Part shown: piece by piece, positions 1 to 7,702 of the stretch
Position numbering within the stretch: the stretch's first letter is position 1
Layout: each line of letters begins with the position of its first letter
Assembly (NCBI GenBank): GCA_900554645.1
Contig: USIE01000007.1
Span: 1-55,000, forward strand
Direction: 5' to 3'
From: an uncultured Collinsella sp.
GTDB taxonomy: Bacteria > Actinomycetota > Coriobacteriia > Coriobacteriales > Coriobacteriaceae
Length of the DNA: 55,000 nt
Made by a program: the position numbers and the translations under genes
The notes under the pieces: generated by a model
What the model was told of the DNA's origin: nothing
Database searches by the model: none
What the model saw: the letters and a program-made list of their open reading frames with translations, nothing else

Positions 1-93
1 GGATTTGCAGCGACGGACCTCAGGACGCCCTTACACCACGTCTGCGCGCGCGACCACTGTTGTAAAACTGGTCACATTATTTTGCACCAAAAC

Positions 94-134
94 AACGACC
101 TGATAATGTACAACTGTTCATTATCAGGTCGTTT
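94..134. terminator. Strong hairpin, probable bidirectional terminator
   Basis: A perfect 15-bp stem (94-108 with 119-133) encloses a 10-nt loop. It is followed by TTTT on the plus strand and by a T-rich stretch on the minus strand, so it could end transcription from either side. It probably separates a gene left of the window from the minus-strand operon. The rest of 1-325 shows no convincing gene. A weaker GCCCC/GGGGC hairpin at about 293-313 lies just after the FGGY kinase stop. Confidence 0.7.
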
Positions 135-325
135 TAGCATACCCAGGGACATATTAGACAGCTTTAAGTTGTCCGCAGACACTCAACTTGGACCTCAAGA
201 GCCAAATTTTGCTGCTACTAAATTTGTGACAGTACTCATATTTGGCATTTTTTGCCCACGACCCTCAAGGGACATGCGAATCGCACAACGCAGCCCCCAT
301 AAGAGCGTGGGGCAATTCGGCGGCG

Positions 326-1843
326 CTATACTAGCTCGTGCATAAGGTCGCAATTTCGCGCATATAGCTCATCAAAGATACGGCGGCGCGATGCGTGCAG
401 CTCATGAGCGTCCATATCAGGCTCGATCGTTTGCGCGACCCCAAGAACCCGGGCAAGCTCACCCCATGATGAATAGGCGCCGCCAGCAAGTGCCGCCATA
501 AGAGCATCGCCAAAACATGCGCCCACCGTAACCTTCGCAACCGAGACCTCACGACCGCAGACATCGGCAATCGCCTGCATCCATACCGGATTCTTAGTTC
601 CGCCGCCCACGAGCATGATGCGCTCGATGGGAAGCCCGTGCTCGCGCTCGATGATGTCGACATGAGCCGCAACAGTGTAGGCGATCCCTTCCAAAGCCGC
701 GCGGACCATATGGCCCCGGGTATGCCTTTCGGTCAGACCGAAGAACACGCCACGCGCCTCGGGATCGTTGAGCGGGGTGCGCTCGCCCGCAAAGTATGGA
801 AGACACAGCAGGCCATCTGCTCCAGGACCTACCTGCCCGGCATCGTGCGCCATGACCTCATAGGCATCGGGGCCGCCGGAGTGTTCGGCATCCATGACAT
901 CGCGGTACAACTCGCGTCGCAACCACGCCGTCAACGCATCTGCTGTATTGGTCCCGGCGCAGATGCCGTAGGTTCCGGGGATGATGAATGTCCCTGGCCA
1001 TAGACGAGCGTCATCGACCATATGGTCCGCCAAATAGATAAAGTAGGCCGTGCTCCCGAGTTGCACCATCATGTCCCCGGGGCAGAACACTCCAGTAGAA
1101 ATCGCCTCGGCGCCCGAATCGCCTGTTCCGACAAGCACCGGCGTATCCCTCGCAAGACCGGTTTCAACCGCCGCCCGATCCGTGATTACGCCGGCGATAT
1201 CGGTCGCCGCCATGACTTCGGCCATCTGGTCGGGACGGCAGAACCGCGCGCACCCGCGCTCATTAACCTGCCACGTCTCACGATCGTATAAGGGAAGGAA
1301 ATCCTCGGCAAGGTAACGGTCAATCGTAAACCTGCCGGTAAGCTTGGCGCATAGATAGGACGAAGCCGTAAGAAACTTCGCCGCCCGCTCATGGACCTCG
1401 GGCATATTCTCCTTAAACCAAAGGACCTTAGGGGCGATATCCGACGAACACGGATCGTGTCCAAAGAGCTGGCGAGCGCGATCGGGACCATATTCGGAAA
1501 GAAGCTCGTCAATCTGCGGCTTCGAGCGAGCATCGACCCCGTAGAGAATTGCCGGAGCCAAGGCGTGGCAATCTTCATCGACTGGCACGCAATCACAGCC
1601 CAAAGCCGACAACCCTACGCAGCGGATCTGGCTCGCCTCGATGCCCGCGCACTCGATAAGCTCGCGAGACAGCCGGCAAAAATCACCCCACCAAATCGCT
1701 TCTGTATCGTGCTGATACCAACCATCCTGAGGGTTCTCGGTTTCATGTTGGCAAGATGCCTGCGCCACAATTCGACACTCCGCATCAATTAACACGCCCT
1801 TGGACGCACTCGTTCCAATGTCGATGCCAAGATAGTACGGCAT
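326..1843 (-). CDS. FGGY-family carbohydrate kinase
   Basis: This is a 505-residue ATP-dependent sugar kinase of the xylulokinase/gluconokinase type, close to the usual FGGY length of about 500. The N-terminal phosphate-binding loop reads GIDIGTSASKG. A second ATPase motif GTGDSGAEAISTGV lies mid-protein, and the C-terminal domain carries VGGGTKNPVWMQ, typical for the adenosine site. The ATG at 1843 is preferred because GAGGGGAG precedes it by about 8 nt, while the GTG at 1852 overlaps that site. It starts 5 nt after the BtpA-like stop and is the last gene of the minus-strand locus. The substrate is unknown; the FrlD-like kinases upstream suggest the locus handles more than one sugar or sugar phosphate. 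The family call is firm, the substrate open. Confidence 0.9.
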   Translation of the reverse strand: MPYYLGIDIGTSASKGVLIDAECRIVAQASCQHETENPQDGWYQHDTEAIWWGDFCRLSRELIECAGIEASQIRCVGLSALGCDCVPVDEDCHALAPAILYGVDARSKPQIDELLSEYGPDRARQLFGHDPCSSDIAPKVLWFKENMPEVHERAAKFLTASSYLCAKLTGRFTIDRYLAEDFLPLYDRETWQVNERGCARFCRPDQMAEVMAATDIAGVITDRAAVETGLARDTPVLVGTGDSGAEAISTGVFCPGDMMVQLGSTAYFIYLADHMVDDARLWPGTFIIPGTYGICAGTNTADALTAWLRRELYRDVMDAEHSGGPDAYEVMAHDAGQVGPGADGLLCLPYFAGERTPLNDPEARGVFFGLTERHTRGHMVRAALEGIAYTVAAHVDIIEREHGLPIERIMLVGGGTKNPVWMQAIADVCGREVSVAKVTVGACFGDALMAALAGGAYSSWGELARVLGVAQTIEPDMDAHELHASRRRIFDELYARNCDLMHELV

Positions 1844-1848
1844 GCCGC

Positions 1849-2658
1849 TCACTCCCCTCTCGCGGCACGGGCGGCAGCCATGAACCGCGCGACCCGTTCG
1901 GCTTCGACAGGGGCGTCGAGCTTGCCGTCTCGCTTGAGGCAGGTACCGACAAACGCGCCATCATAATGCGAAAACACGTCTGCAACGGTATTCTCGCGAC
2001 ATCCCGTTCCACATACCACCGGCACATCGCCAACACGGACGCGCACCTCGTCGGCAAGCTCGCCCGAAGCGCCGCGCCCGGCAGCAGACCCGCCAATAAC
2101 AAGGGCGTCGGGTAGGCAGTTGAATACCAGCGAATCGGCAATATCGGGAGTCGATCGGTCGTTAAGGTACACCTCGCCCTCGCTTGTGATGAAATGGAAC
2201 ATCTTTAGGTCATCCAGACGCAGGGCGGCACGGCGGCGCATGGTGTGCGCAAAGTCACGATTGATCAGGCCAAGATCGCCAGCCCAGGCACCGCAGAAAT
2301 TGCAGCGTGTAAACTGCGCCTCAACGGCGGCGCACAGCTCGATCGTGGCATCGCCGTCATAAATAGCCTCTGCACCCCAAGGGGTCGAGAAATCTGCGGC
2401 AAGAGCTCCGATGACATGCCCCATAGCGGCAAGGGTCACTGCCGACACATGCTGCTCGTAGGGCATCGATAGCTCATTGGTGATCAGAATGCCGTCCACG
2501 CCACCCGACTGCAGCGCTTCGAGATCGCGCTTGGCGGCATCGATCACGCGCGAAACGCTGCCGCCCGGATAATACAGAGGATCGCCAGGCAGCGGCTGCA
2601 GATGCAGCATGCCAATTACCGGTTTCTCGGTCCCAAACATCGAAGCCATAAACGACAT
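1849..2658 (-). CDS. BtpA/SgcQ family protein
   Basis: A 269-residue member of the BtpA (photosystem I biogenesis-related)/SgcQ family, a TIM-barrel-like group of uncertain chemistry often found in sugar-phosphate operons such as E. coli sgc. Visible family signatures are the N-terminal KPVIGMLHLQPLPGDP, the segment GGVDGILITNE and the C-terminal VVCGTGCRENTVAD followed by DGAFVGTCLKRDG. The ATG at 2658 is chosen because AAAGGAG lies 7 nt upstream. Its stop overlaps the ribosome-binding site of the FGGY kinase gene, so the two are probably translationally coupled. The reaction is not known; an aldolase- or phosphatase-like role on a sugar phosphate is a guess from context. Confidence 0.88.
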   Translation of the reverse strand: MSFMASMFGTEKPVIGMLHLQPLPGDPLYYPGGSVSRVIDAAKRDLEALQSGGVDGILITNELSMPYEQHVSAVTLAAMGHVIGALAADFSTPWGAEAIYDGDATIELCAAVEAQFTRCNFCGAWAGDLGLINRDFAHTMRRRAALRLDDLKMFHFITSEGEVYLNDRSTPDIADSLVFNCLPDALVIGGSAAGRGASGELADEVRVRVGDVPVVCGTGCRENTVADVFSHYDGAFVGTCLKRDGKLDAPVEAERVARFMAAARAARGE

Positions 2659-2699
2659 GGTCAATCTCCTTTAGCTCGCCGACTCACAGACATCAACTG

Positions 2700-3128
2700 C
2701 TACTCACCCAGCACCTCAACGAACACTTTTCGCTTCTGAGGTCCATCGAACTCCGCAAGGTAGATGTTCTGGGCCCCGCCACATACAATGTGGCCGTCTT
2801 GAACGGGGAAGAAGCAGCTATTGCCGCAAATCATGCTCTTGATATGACCACAGGAGTTATTGCCCGTGGCACCATAGCTCGGCAAGAAATGAGCATGCGC
2901 ATAGGGGGCATCGGGCGGGGCAATGCGATCGAGCGTCTCCATGAGATCGGTCTCCACGCACGGAAGCCCCTCGTTCACCACGATGCCGCAAGTCGTATGC
3001 GACAAAATAATCGCTGCCAGTCCATCGGTCACCGCACTACGCTCGATGGCGGCATGCACATCTTCTGTGATATCGATGAACTGGTCGGGCGCCGTCGATA
3101 GATAGCTCAATGTCTCGAGTGTCACCAT
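2700..3128 (-). CDS. YjbQ/UPF0047 family protein
   Basis: A 142-residue single-domain protein of the YjbQ (UPF0047) family, whose E. coli member has weak thiamine-phosphate synthase activity in vitro. Family features are FIDITEDV near the N terminus, the motif LSHTTCGIVVNEG with a probable metal-binding His, and NSCGHIKSMICGNS later on. The ATG at 3128 sits 10 nt after AAAGG; an in-frame ATG at 3137 is too close to that site. The start overlaps the end of the upstream amidohydrolase gene, so the pair is coupled. It contains several Cys residues around the usual His motifs (TTC, NSCGH), which differ from the common TSA and NGHAH patterns. Its job here is not known; a role in sugar-phosphate chemistry is inferred only from the neighbourhood. 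Confidence 0.82.
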   Translation of the reverse strand: MVTLETLSYLSTAPDQFIDITEDVHAAIERSAVTDGLAAIILSHTTCGIVVNEGLPCVETDLMETLDRIAPPDAPYAHAHFLPSYGATGNNSCGHIKSMICGNSCFFPVQDGHIVCGGAQNIYLAEFDGPQKRKVFVEVLGE

Positions 3129-3129
3129 G

Positions 3130-3990
3130 TCACTCATCACCTTTCAGAAAACGCAGCGCCGTACCGGAATACAGATTCTCCCGCGCCTCATCGCGCATGG
3201 GCACAGTATCAAGCGCCCGCTTGAGCTTGAAGGCGCGGAAGCGTGGCGTATTGCTGGCAAACATCACCTGATGAGACAGGGCACGCTCATACCACAGCGG
3301 TCCCATATCGACGGTGAAGAGCCGCTGCATCATTTCTTCGGGCGAATCGATATAGGTAATAGAGGCATCCGTATAGCAATTGGGATACTTGAGCAGCATC
3401 GCCACGGTCTCGCGCACCCAGGGCCAGCCAAAGTGCGTCAGGTTAAAGCGCACATCCGGATGCGTTGCGATGGTGTGCTCAAACGCAAGCGGGTGGCTTC
3501 GCGAAAGCTCCGCACCCGGCTCCCAGGACATACCGGCATGGAAAACCACCGGCTTGTTGTAGCGCTCACAGAGCTTGTAGAGCGGCTCGGCCACGGCATC
3601 ATCGGGCGCAAAACCTTGCTTTGCCGGATGCAGGCAGAGCCCCTTGGCCCCCAGCTCGGTAAAGGCGCGCTCCAGCTCATCGGCGGCGCCACTCACCTGC
3701 GGGTCCACGCTCGCAAATCCCCATAGACGATCGGGGTGCGCAGCAACAAGCGCGGCAACCTGGTCGTTGGTGCCAAAGTGCCCGCCGCACGCCGTGGTCA
3801 CATCGAGCGGCATGAGCACGCTTTTCCGTACATCGCAGACATCCATCTCGGCCACGAGCTCGTCCCAGTCCATGGGGCCCATGTGCCCCATGCCAAACTC
3901 ACGCTCCCAAAAACCAAAGCCATCTGGCTCGTCGCCTGGCGTATAGATCTCGCCGTAGAGCATGGGCTGGACCAGCATATCGATTACCAT
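3130..3990 (-). CDS. Amidohydrolase family 2 (TIM-barrel) protein
   Basis: A 286-residue protein of the amidohydrolase_2 superfamily (decarboxylases and lactonases). Visible family features are a barrel strand with WGFASVDPQ, the metal-ligand candidate VVFHAG, the pattern FNLTHFGWPW, and a late VMFASNTPRF in the position of the usual GSDxP motif. The canonical N-terminal HxH is replaced by DMLVQP, and the late Asp of GSD is Asn, so metal binding may be altered or lost. AAAGGAG precedes the ATG by 7 nt. It is followed without a gap by the YjbQ gene. A lactonase or decarboxylase role is possible, but the missing ligands make any reaction uncertain. Confidence 0.75.
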   Translation of the reverse strand: MVIDMLVQPMLYGEIYTPGDEPDGFGFWEREFGMGHMGPMDWDELVAEMDVCDVRKSVLMPLDVTTACGGHFGTNDQVAALVAAHPDRLWGFASVDPQVSGAADELERAFTELGAKGLCLHPAKQGFAPDDAVAEPLYKLCERYNKPVVFHAGMSWEPGAELSRSHPLAFEHTIATHPDVRFNLTHFGWPWVRETVAMLLKYPNCYTDASITYIDSPEEMMQRLFTVDMGPLWYERALSHQVMFASNTPRFRAFKLKRALDTVPMRDEARENLYSGTALRFLKGDE

Positions 3991-4017
3991 CTTGTACTCC
4001 TTTCCAGGCTTTTGTTC

Positions 4018-4818
4018 CTAGTACGGTTCGAACGACCCAATGACTCGGGACGAAAGCTCGGCACCGGCATGCATGCACGCCGGCACGTCAAGCCCATCCA
4101 GTACACCCTTGGTGAATCCGGCGATATACGAGTCGCCGGCGCCCACGGTATTGACAACCTTCTCGGCCGGCACGATCCCACATTCATAGAAGCGCTCACC
4201 GTCATAGGCGATGCTTCCCTTCTCGCCAAGTGTGGCGACTGCCACGCGCGGGCCCAGCTCCTGCACATGGCGCACCCAGTCGCGCAGCTCCGCGCTATCC
4301 TCCTCAAACGACATAAAGGCATAGTCAACGTAAGGAAAATGGTTCTCACAGGCGTATTCGGGATCTTGACTGAACACCGAAAAGTCCATGACGACGGTCT
4401 TGCCTGCCTCGTGCCATTCGGGCAGCAGGTCTAAGCAGTTTCCAAACAGGTCGGTATGGATGACATCGTGCTCCAGGATAAATGCCCGGTCATCATCGTT
4501 TGGTCGGTACGTTTCCATGACACCGTCAATCGCTTCGAGATGCACGCGGTCGACGCCGTCCTTCAACGCCATGAGCATCACCGAGGTATCGCCGTCCTCC
4601 ACGCGAAGATGCGAGATGTCGAACCCCTCGGCAGCCAGCGCCTCGCGCATTTTGTCTCCGTACTCGTCCTTTCCGACGACCGACACTGCAGATACCGATA
4701 TGCCCATTCGCGCCAGGTGGATACCCCAGTCGATGCCATTGCCAGTCGGATAGAACACGCCGATGTTTTGGTACACGTCCGCACAGCAAAAGCCAGCTGC
4801 ACATGCTTTGATATCCAT
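4018..4818 (-). CDS. PfkB-family sugar kinase, FrlD-like paralogue
   Basis: A 266-residue ribokinase-fold kinase. The catalytic motif VNTVGAGDSYIAGF lies near the C terminus, with the general base Asp in GAGD. The N-terminal substrate motif reads PTGNGIDWG where FrlD proteins have PGGNAVN, which suggests a shifted sugar specificity. The segment MDFSVFSQDPEY matches the DFSD region of FrlD. The ATG at 4818 follows GGAGAAG; the in-frame TTG at 4833 lacks a site. A terminator-like hairpin lies 17 nt upstream, so this gene may be expressed from read-through or its own promoter. It is clearly a paralogue of the kinase at 4937-5800. It probably phosphorylates a related sugar or Amadori compound. 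Confidence 0.85.
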   Translation of the reverse strand: MDIKACAAGFCCADVYQNIGVFYPTGNGIDWGIHLARMGISVSAVSVVGKDEYGDKMREALAAEGFDISHLRVEDGDTSVMLMALKDGVDRVHLEAIDGVMETYRPNDDDRAFILEHDVIHTDLFGNCLDLLPEWHEAGKTVVMDFSVFSQDPEYACENHFPYVDYAFMSFEEDSAELRDWVRHVQELGPRVAVATLGEKGSIAYDGERFYECGIVPAEKVVNTVGAGDSYIAGFTKGVLDGLDVPACMHAGAELSSRVIGSFEPY

Positions 4819-4834
4819 AGTCTTCTCCAGCAAT

Positions 4835-4865
4835 CAAAAAGGGGCCCACCCAAGGCGAGCCCCTA
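4835..4865 (-). terminator. Intrinsic terminator/attenuator between two PfkB kinase genes
   Basis: On the minus strand AGGGGC pairs with GCCCCT (4841-4846 with 4859-4864, plus inner pairs), followed by TTTTT. It falls between the FrlD-like gene and its paralogue and immediately before the ribosome-binding site of the latter. It would lower expression of the six downstream genes relative to the upstream ones. Confidence 0.65.
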
Positions 4866-4936
4866 TCCGAATTCCGATGTAATCTAGCGTCAGTCAGCCA
4901 AGGCTTCAGCCCCAAGCCTCCCAGCGCTTTCTCAGG

Positions 4937-5800
4937 CTACTCGGTGATCGGAGCTCCGTGGCCCCAAGAGCCCTCCATGCCGCACACGGTCGAGGCAAAA
5001 CCTGCCGCAAAATCGAGCGCACGCTCAATGACCTCAGGTCCGTCCTCGCCGCGCTTGGCGGAATCGAGATAGCACATCAGGAATGAGGTCAGGAACGAGT
5101 CACCGGCTCCCATGGTGTCCTTCATGTCCGTTACGGGCTTTGCCAGCTGGCGATAGTAGCGCTCGCCGTCATAGGCGATGCAGCCCTCGGCGCCCGCCGT
5201 TGCGGACACAAAGCGCGGGCCCAAATTCTTAACCCAAGCGAGGCGCTCGCGAATCTCATCCTCACTTGCAGCATCGGCAGCGCTAAAGAAGGCGAAGTCG
5301 ACAAACGGGGCAATCTGCTCATAGTATTCATCGGTGGAATCGTCCGAGAAGTCAAACGATACGGTGATGCCTGCAGCCTTCAGCTTGGGGAGCTCGCGCT
5401 CGGTAAAGCAGTAGTTGCCCGAGTGGACTACGTCGAACTGCTTCATGTATGCCAGATCGAAGCGATCGAGCACATAGCGCGCATCGCCACGGATGCCGCC
5501 CTCGTTGGAGCCGAGGAATACGCGGTCGCCATCGACCACGGTCACACGCGCCGCGCCGTTCTCGCCAATAAGCTGCTCGCACTTAGCGAGCTCGATGCCC
5601 TCATCCTCGAGACTTGCAATCACATGCTCGGCAGCGGCGTCGTTGCCAAAGATGCCCATGTACGCGGAGCGCGCGGCACCGCACTTCTTGGCGTAAACGG
5701 CAAAATTCACCGCATTGCCGCCGGGATACATGGTATGGATATGCTCATAACGGTCGACGACGTTGTCACCGAACCCGAGCGCGTTAACGTTAAAAGCCAT
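4937..5800 (-). CDS. frlD: Fructoselysine 6-kinase-like PfkB kinase
   Basis: A 287-residue PfkB kinase resembling E. coli FrlD throughout: GFGDNVVDRYEH at the N terminus, PGGNAVNFAVYAKKCG as the sugar-binding motif, SFDFSDDSTDEYY in the middle, and the catalytic KDTMGAGDSFLTSF with GSWGHG near the end. FrlD phosphorylates fructoselysine at O6 in the cytoplasm; the product is the substrate of FrlB. GGAAGGATAGG precedes the ATG at 5800. The gene follows the FrlB-like gene by 14 nt, as expected for one operon. The exact Amadori substrate (lysine, another amino acid or another amine) cannot be read from the sequence. The gene symbol is a family-level assignment. Confidence 0.83.
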   Translation of the reverse strand: MAFNVNALGFGDNVVDRYEHIHTMYPGGNAVNFAVYAKKCGAARSAYMGIFGNDAAAEHVIASLEDEGIELAKCEQLIGENGAARVTVVDGDRVFLGSNEGGIRGDARYVLDRFDLAYMKQFDVVHSGNYCFTERELPKLKAAGITVSFDFSDDSTDEYYEQIAPFVDFAFFSAADAASEDEIRERLAWVKNLGPRFVSATAGAEGCIAYDGERYYRQLAKPVTDMKDTMGAGDSFLTSFLMCYLDSAKRGEDGPEVIERALDFAAGFASTVCGMEGSWGHGAPITE

Positions 5801-5814
5801 GGTACCTATCCTTC

Positions 5815-6783
5815 CTAGTACTCAACAACGCCCATGTAGCGGCGGAAGTCGGGGTCGTGATCGAACACCTTGCCGCGCGCTGCACGCAGCTCGCAGTTCA
5901 TAGCGTAGAACAGCACCGGATCCAGATAGGCACGAACGCTCGCCGGCACGGCCTCCATACCGTACTCCTTGGCATCAAGCACCATCAGCGTGTCGGTATG
6001 GGTCTCGAGGAACGCCAGGGCGCGCTCGTCCATAGGACGGCACTCGCTCGAGCCCATCTGCAAGAAGTAGAAGACGCCATCCTGGGTAGCCTCAAAGGGG
6101 CCATGGAAGTACTCGGCGGAGTGGATATAGCTGCAGTGCTGCCACTGCATCTCCATCAGCGAGCAGATAGCGAAGCCGTACGTCTGGCTAAAGTTGGGAC
6201 CGCTGCCCAGGATATAGAAGAACTCATGCTCCTGGCAAAGCTTGGCGAAGCGATCGCCCAGCTCGGCATTTACCTTTTCGCGTGCGGGAGGCAGAATCTT
6301 ATCCATTTCGGCAATACCGGCATACATGTCGGCGAGATCGGCGTAGCCCTCCTGCTGGTCGAGCAGCTCGGCCGCGAGCGACAGCGAGATACCGGCAGGA
6401 ACTTCGGCCTGCGGAACGCCCTCGCCCCACGGGTACACCCAGGTGACCCACTTGCCATTATCGATCTTGGAACCGGCGTTATCGGTCTGCGCGATCACCG
6501 TCGCGCCCGCGGCAAGGGCAATCTCGCAGCCCTCGACGACCTCGGGGGTATTGCCGCTGTGACTGCAGGCAATGACCAGAGACTTCTCGCCCAGGCGACG
6601 GGGACGCATGATGTCGAACTCACGGGCCGTATAGATATACGAGGTGAACGTCGTCGCCTCGCGCTGCAAGAGCTCATGGGCCGGGATCAGATCGATCATG
6701 GAGCCACCGCAGGCGATCCAGTAGACGCTGTCGAACTTGCCCTTCTCGGCAATTGCTTCCTTAATCAGATCATGTGCGTTCAT
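5815..6783 (-). CDS. frlB: SIS-domain deglycase, FrlB-like
   Basis: A 322-residue protein with two SIS (sugar isomerase) domains. FrlB splits fructoselysine 6-phosphate into lysine and glucose 6-phosphate. Visible matches include YWIACGGSMIDL, the SIS signature CSHSGNTPEVVEG, YFHGPFEATQDGVFYF, and the C-terminal RRYMGVVEY, close to the RRYYGGLVEY end of E. coli FrlB. The ATG at 6783 follows GGAAAGGAAC; an upstream in-frame ATG at 6831 has no site. It lies between FrlC-like and FrlD-like genes, the classic partners of this enzyme. A glutamine-fructose-6-phosphate transaminase is excluded by the absence of a glutaminase domain. Related deglycases for glucoselysine-6-P (GfrF type) remain an alternative. 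Confidence 0.85.
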   Translation of the reverse strand: MNAHDLIKEAIAEKGKFDSVYWIACGGSMIDLIPAHELLQREATTFTSYIYTAREFDIMRPRRLGEKSLVIACSHSGNTPEVVEGCEIALAAGATVIAQTDNAGSKIDNGKWVTWVYPWGEGVPQAEVPAGISLSLAAELLDQQEGYADLADMYAGIAEMDKILPPAREKVNAELGDRFAKLCQEHEFFYILGSGPNFSQTYGFAICSLMEMQWQHCSYIHSAEYFHGPFEATQDGVFYFLQMGSSECRPMDERALAFLETHTDTLMVLDAKEYGMEAVPASVRAYLDPVLFYAMNCELRAARGKVFDHDPDFRRYMGVVEY

Positions 6784-6849
6784 GTTTAGTTCCTTTCCAG
6801 CTTGGCCGGCCATGCAGGACGTGTCTTGCATGGCCGAGCAAAATCTTAT

Positions 6850-7701
6850 CTAGTCAATCAGATACTTCTCGAAGGCGGCCATGTTCTTGGCATCTGCCGC
6901 CGCCGGATCATCGAAGTAGCGACCGTCCGTGATTTCCTGGCCCAACATGCCATCGAAACCATGGGCGTTGAGCGTGGCGACGAAGGCATCCATATCGTGC
7001 TTGCCGTCGCCCCAGACCAGATGGCCATAGGGATCGCCGTCGATAAAGTGCATCTCGTGGATCGCACCGTCGCCAAATGCGGCAAACCAGTCCTCGAGCG
7101 ACTCGCCCGCAACGCCCATTGCGGTCGTATCGACCATAGGCTGCAGGTACGGACTCGCGACCTCATCAATCATGCGCTTGGCATCGGCGACGGTCGTCAC
7201 AAGGTTGCTCTCCTCGGGACGCAGGCTCTCCATCGTTAGCACCAGACCGTGCTCGCCGGCATACTCCGCCAAGATGGATAGGTGTTCGCGGCTGCGCTTC
7301 CACGCCTCTTCGCGATCCTCGTCCCAGTCGCCCCAACCCGAGTTTACGGACATGCGGTCGCACCCCAGCACCTCGGCAAGCTCGATGCCATGCTTGAAGT
7401 ACGCTAGGCTCCGCTGCTCATGGAGCGGCTTACGAGCGCAATACTGCCATGGGTAGACCACGTTCTCGGGACAGAGCGTCCGATAACGCAGACCACGGTC
7501 GGCGGCCTTTTTCGCCAGAACCTCGGCCTCAAAATACCCAGTGTGATCGAGCGTCACATGGGGCTCGGCGCACCACAGCTCGATGGACTCAAAGCCTAGG
7601 CGCTGTTGCGTATCCAAAAAATAGTCGAGCGACCACATGATGTAGTGGATGTTCATGCCCGCGATCTGCTCGCGACGCAGCGTCGGTTTGGTTTCAGGCA
7701 T
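6850..7701 (-). CDS. frlC: FrlC-like epimerase (AP-endonuclease 2 fold)
   Basis: A 283-residue TIM-barrel protein of the xylose-isomerase-like/AP endonuclease 2 family. It resembles FrlC, which interconverts fructoselysine and psicoselysine. Features: LGFESIELWCAEPHV, the metal-site pattern LTMESLRPEESNLVTT (FrlC has LEPLTPYESNVV), MVDTTAMGV, and MHFIDGDPYGHLVWGDGKHD near the C terminus, which supply the Glu, Asp and His ligands expected for a divalent metal. GGAGG lies just before the ATG and overlaps the end of the upstream amidohydrolase gene. Its place beside FrlB- and FrlD-like genes supports the assignment. It may act on an epimeric Amadori compound. Confidence 0.8.
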   Translation of the reverse strand: MPETKPTLRREQIAGMNIHYIMWSLDYFLDTQQRLGFESIELWCAEPHVTLDHTGYFEAEVLAKKAADRGLRYRTLCPENVVYPWQYCARKPLHEQRSLAYFKHGIELAEVLGCDRMSVNSGWGDWDEDREEAWKRSREHLSILAEYAGEHGLVLTMESLRPEESNLVTTVADAKRMIDEVASPYLQPMVDTTAMGVAGESLEDWFAAFGDGAIHEMHFIDGDPYGHLVWGDGKHDMDAFVATLNAHGFDGMLGQEITDGRYFDDPAAADAKNMAAFEKYLID

Positions 7702-7702
7702 G

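Noticed and set aside
82..345. Short plus-strand frame over the first terminator
   Set aside because: It runs through a strong terminator hairpin, has no ribosome-binding site and no recognisable motif.
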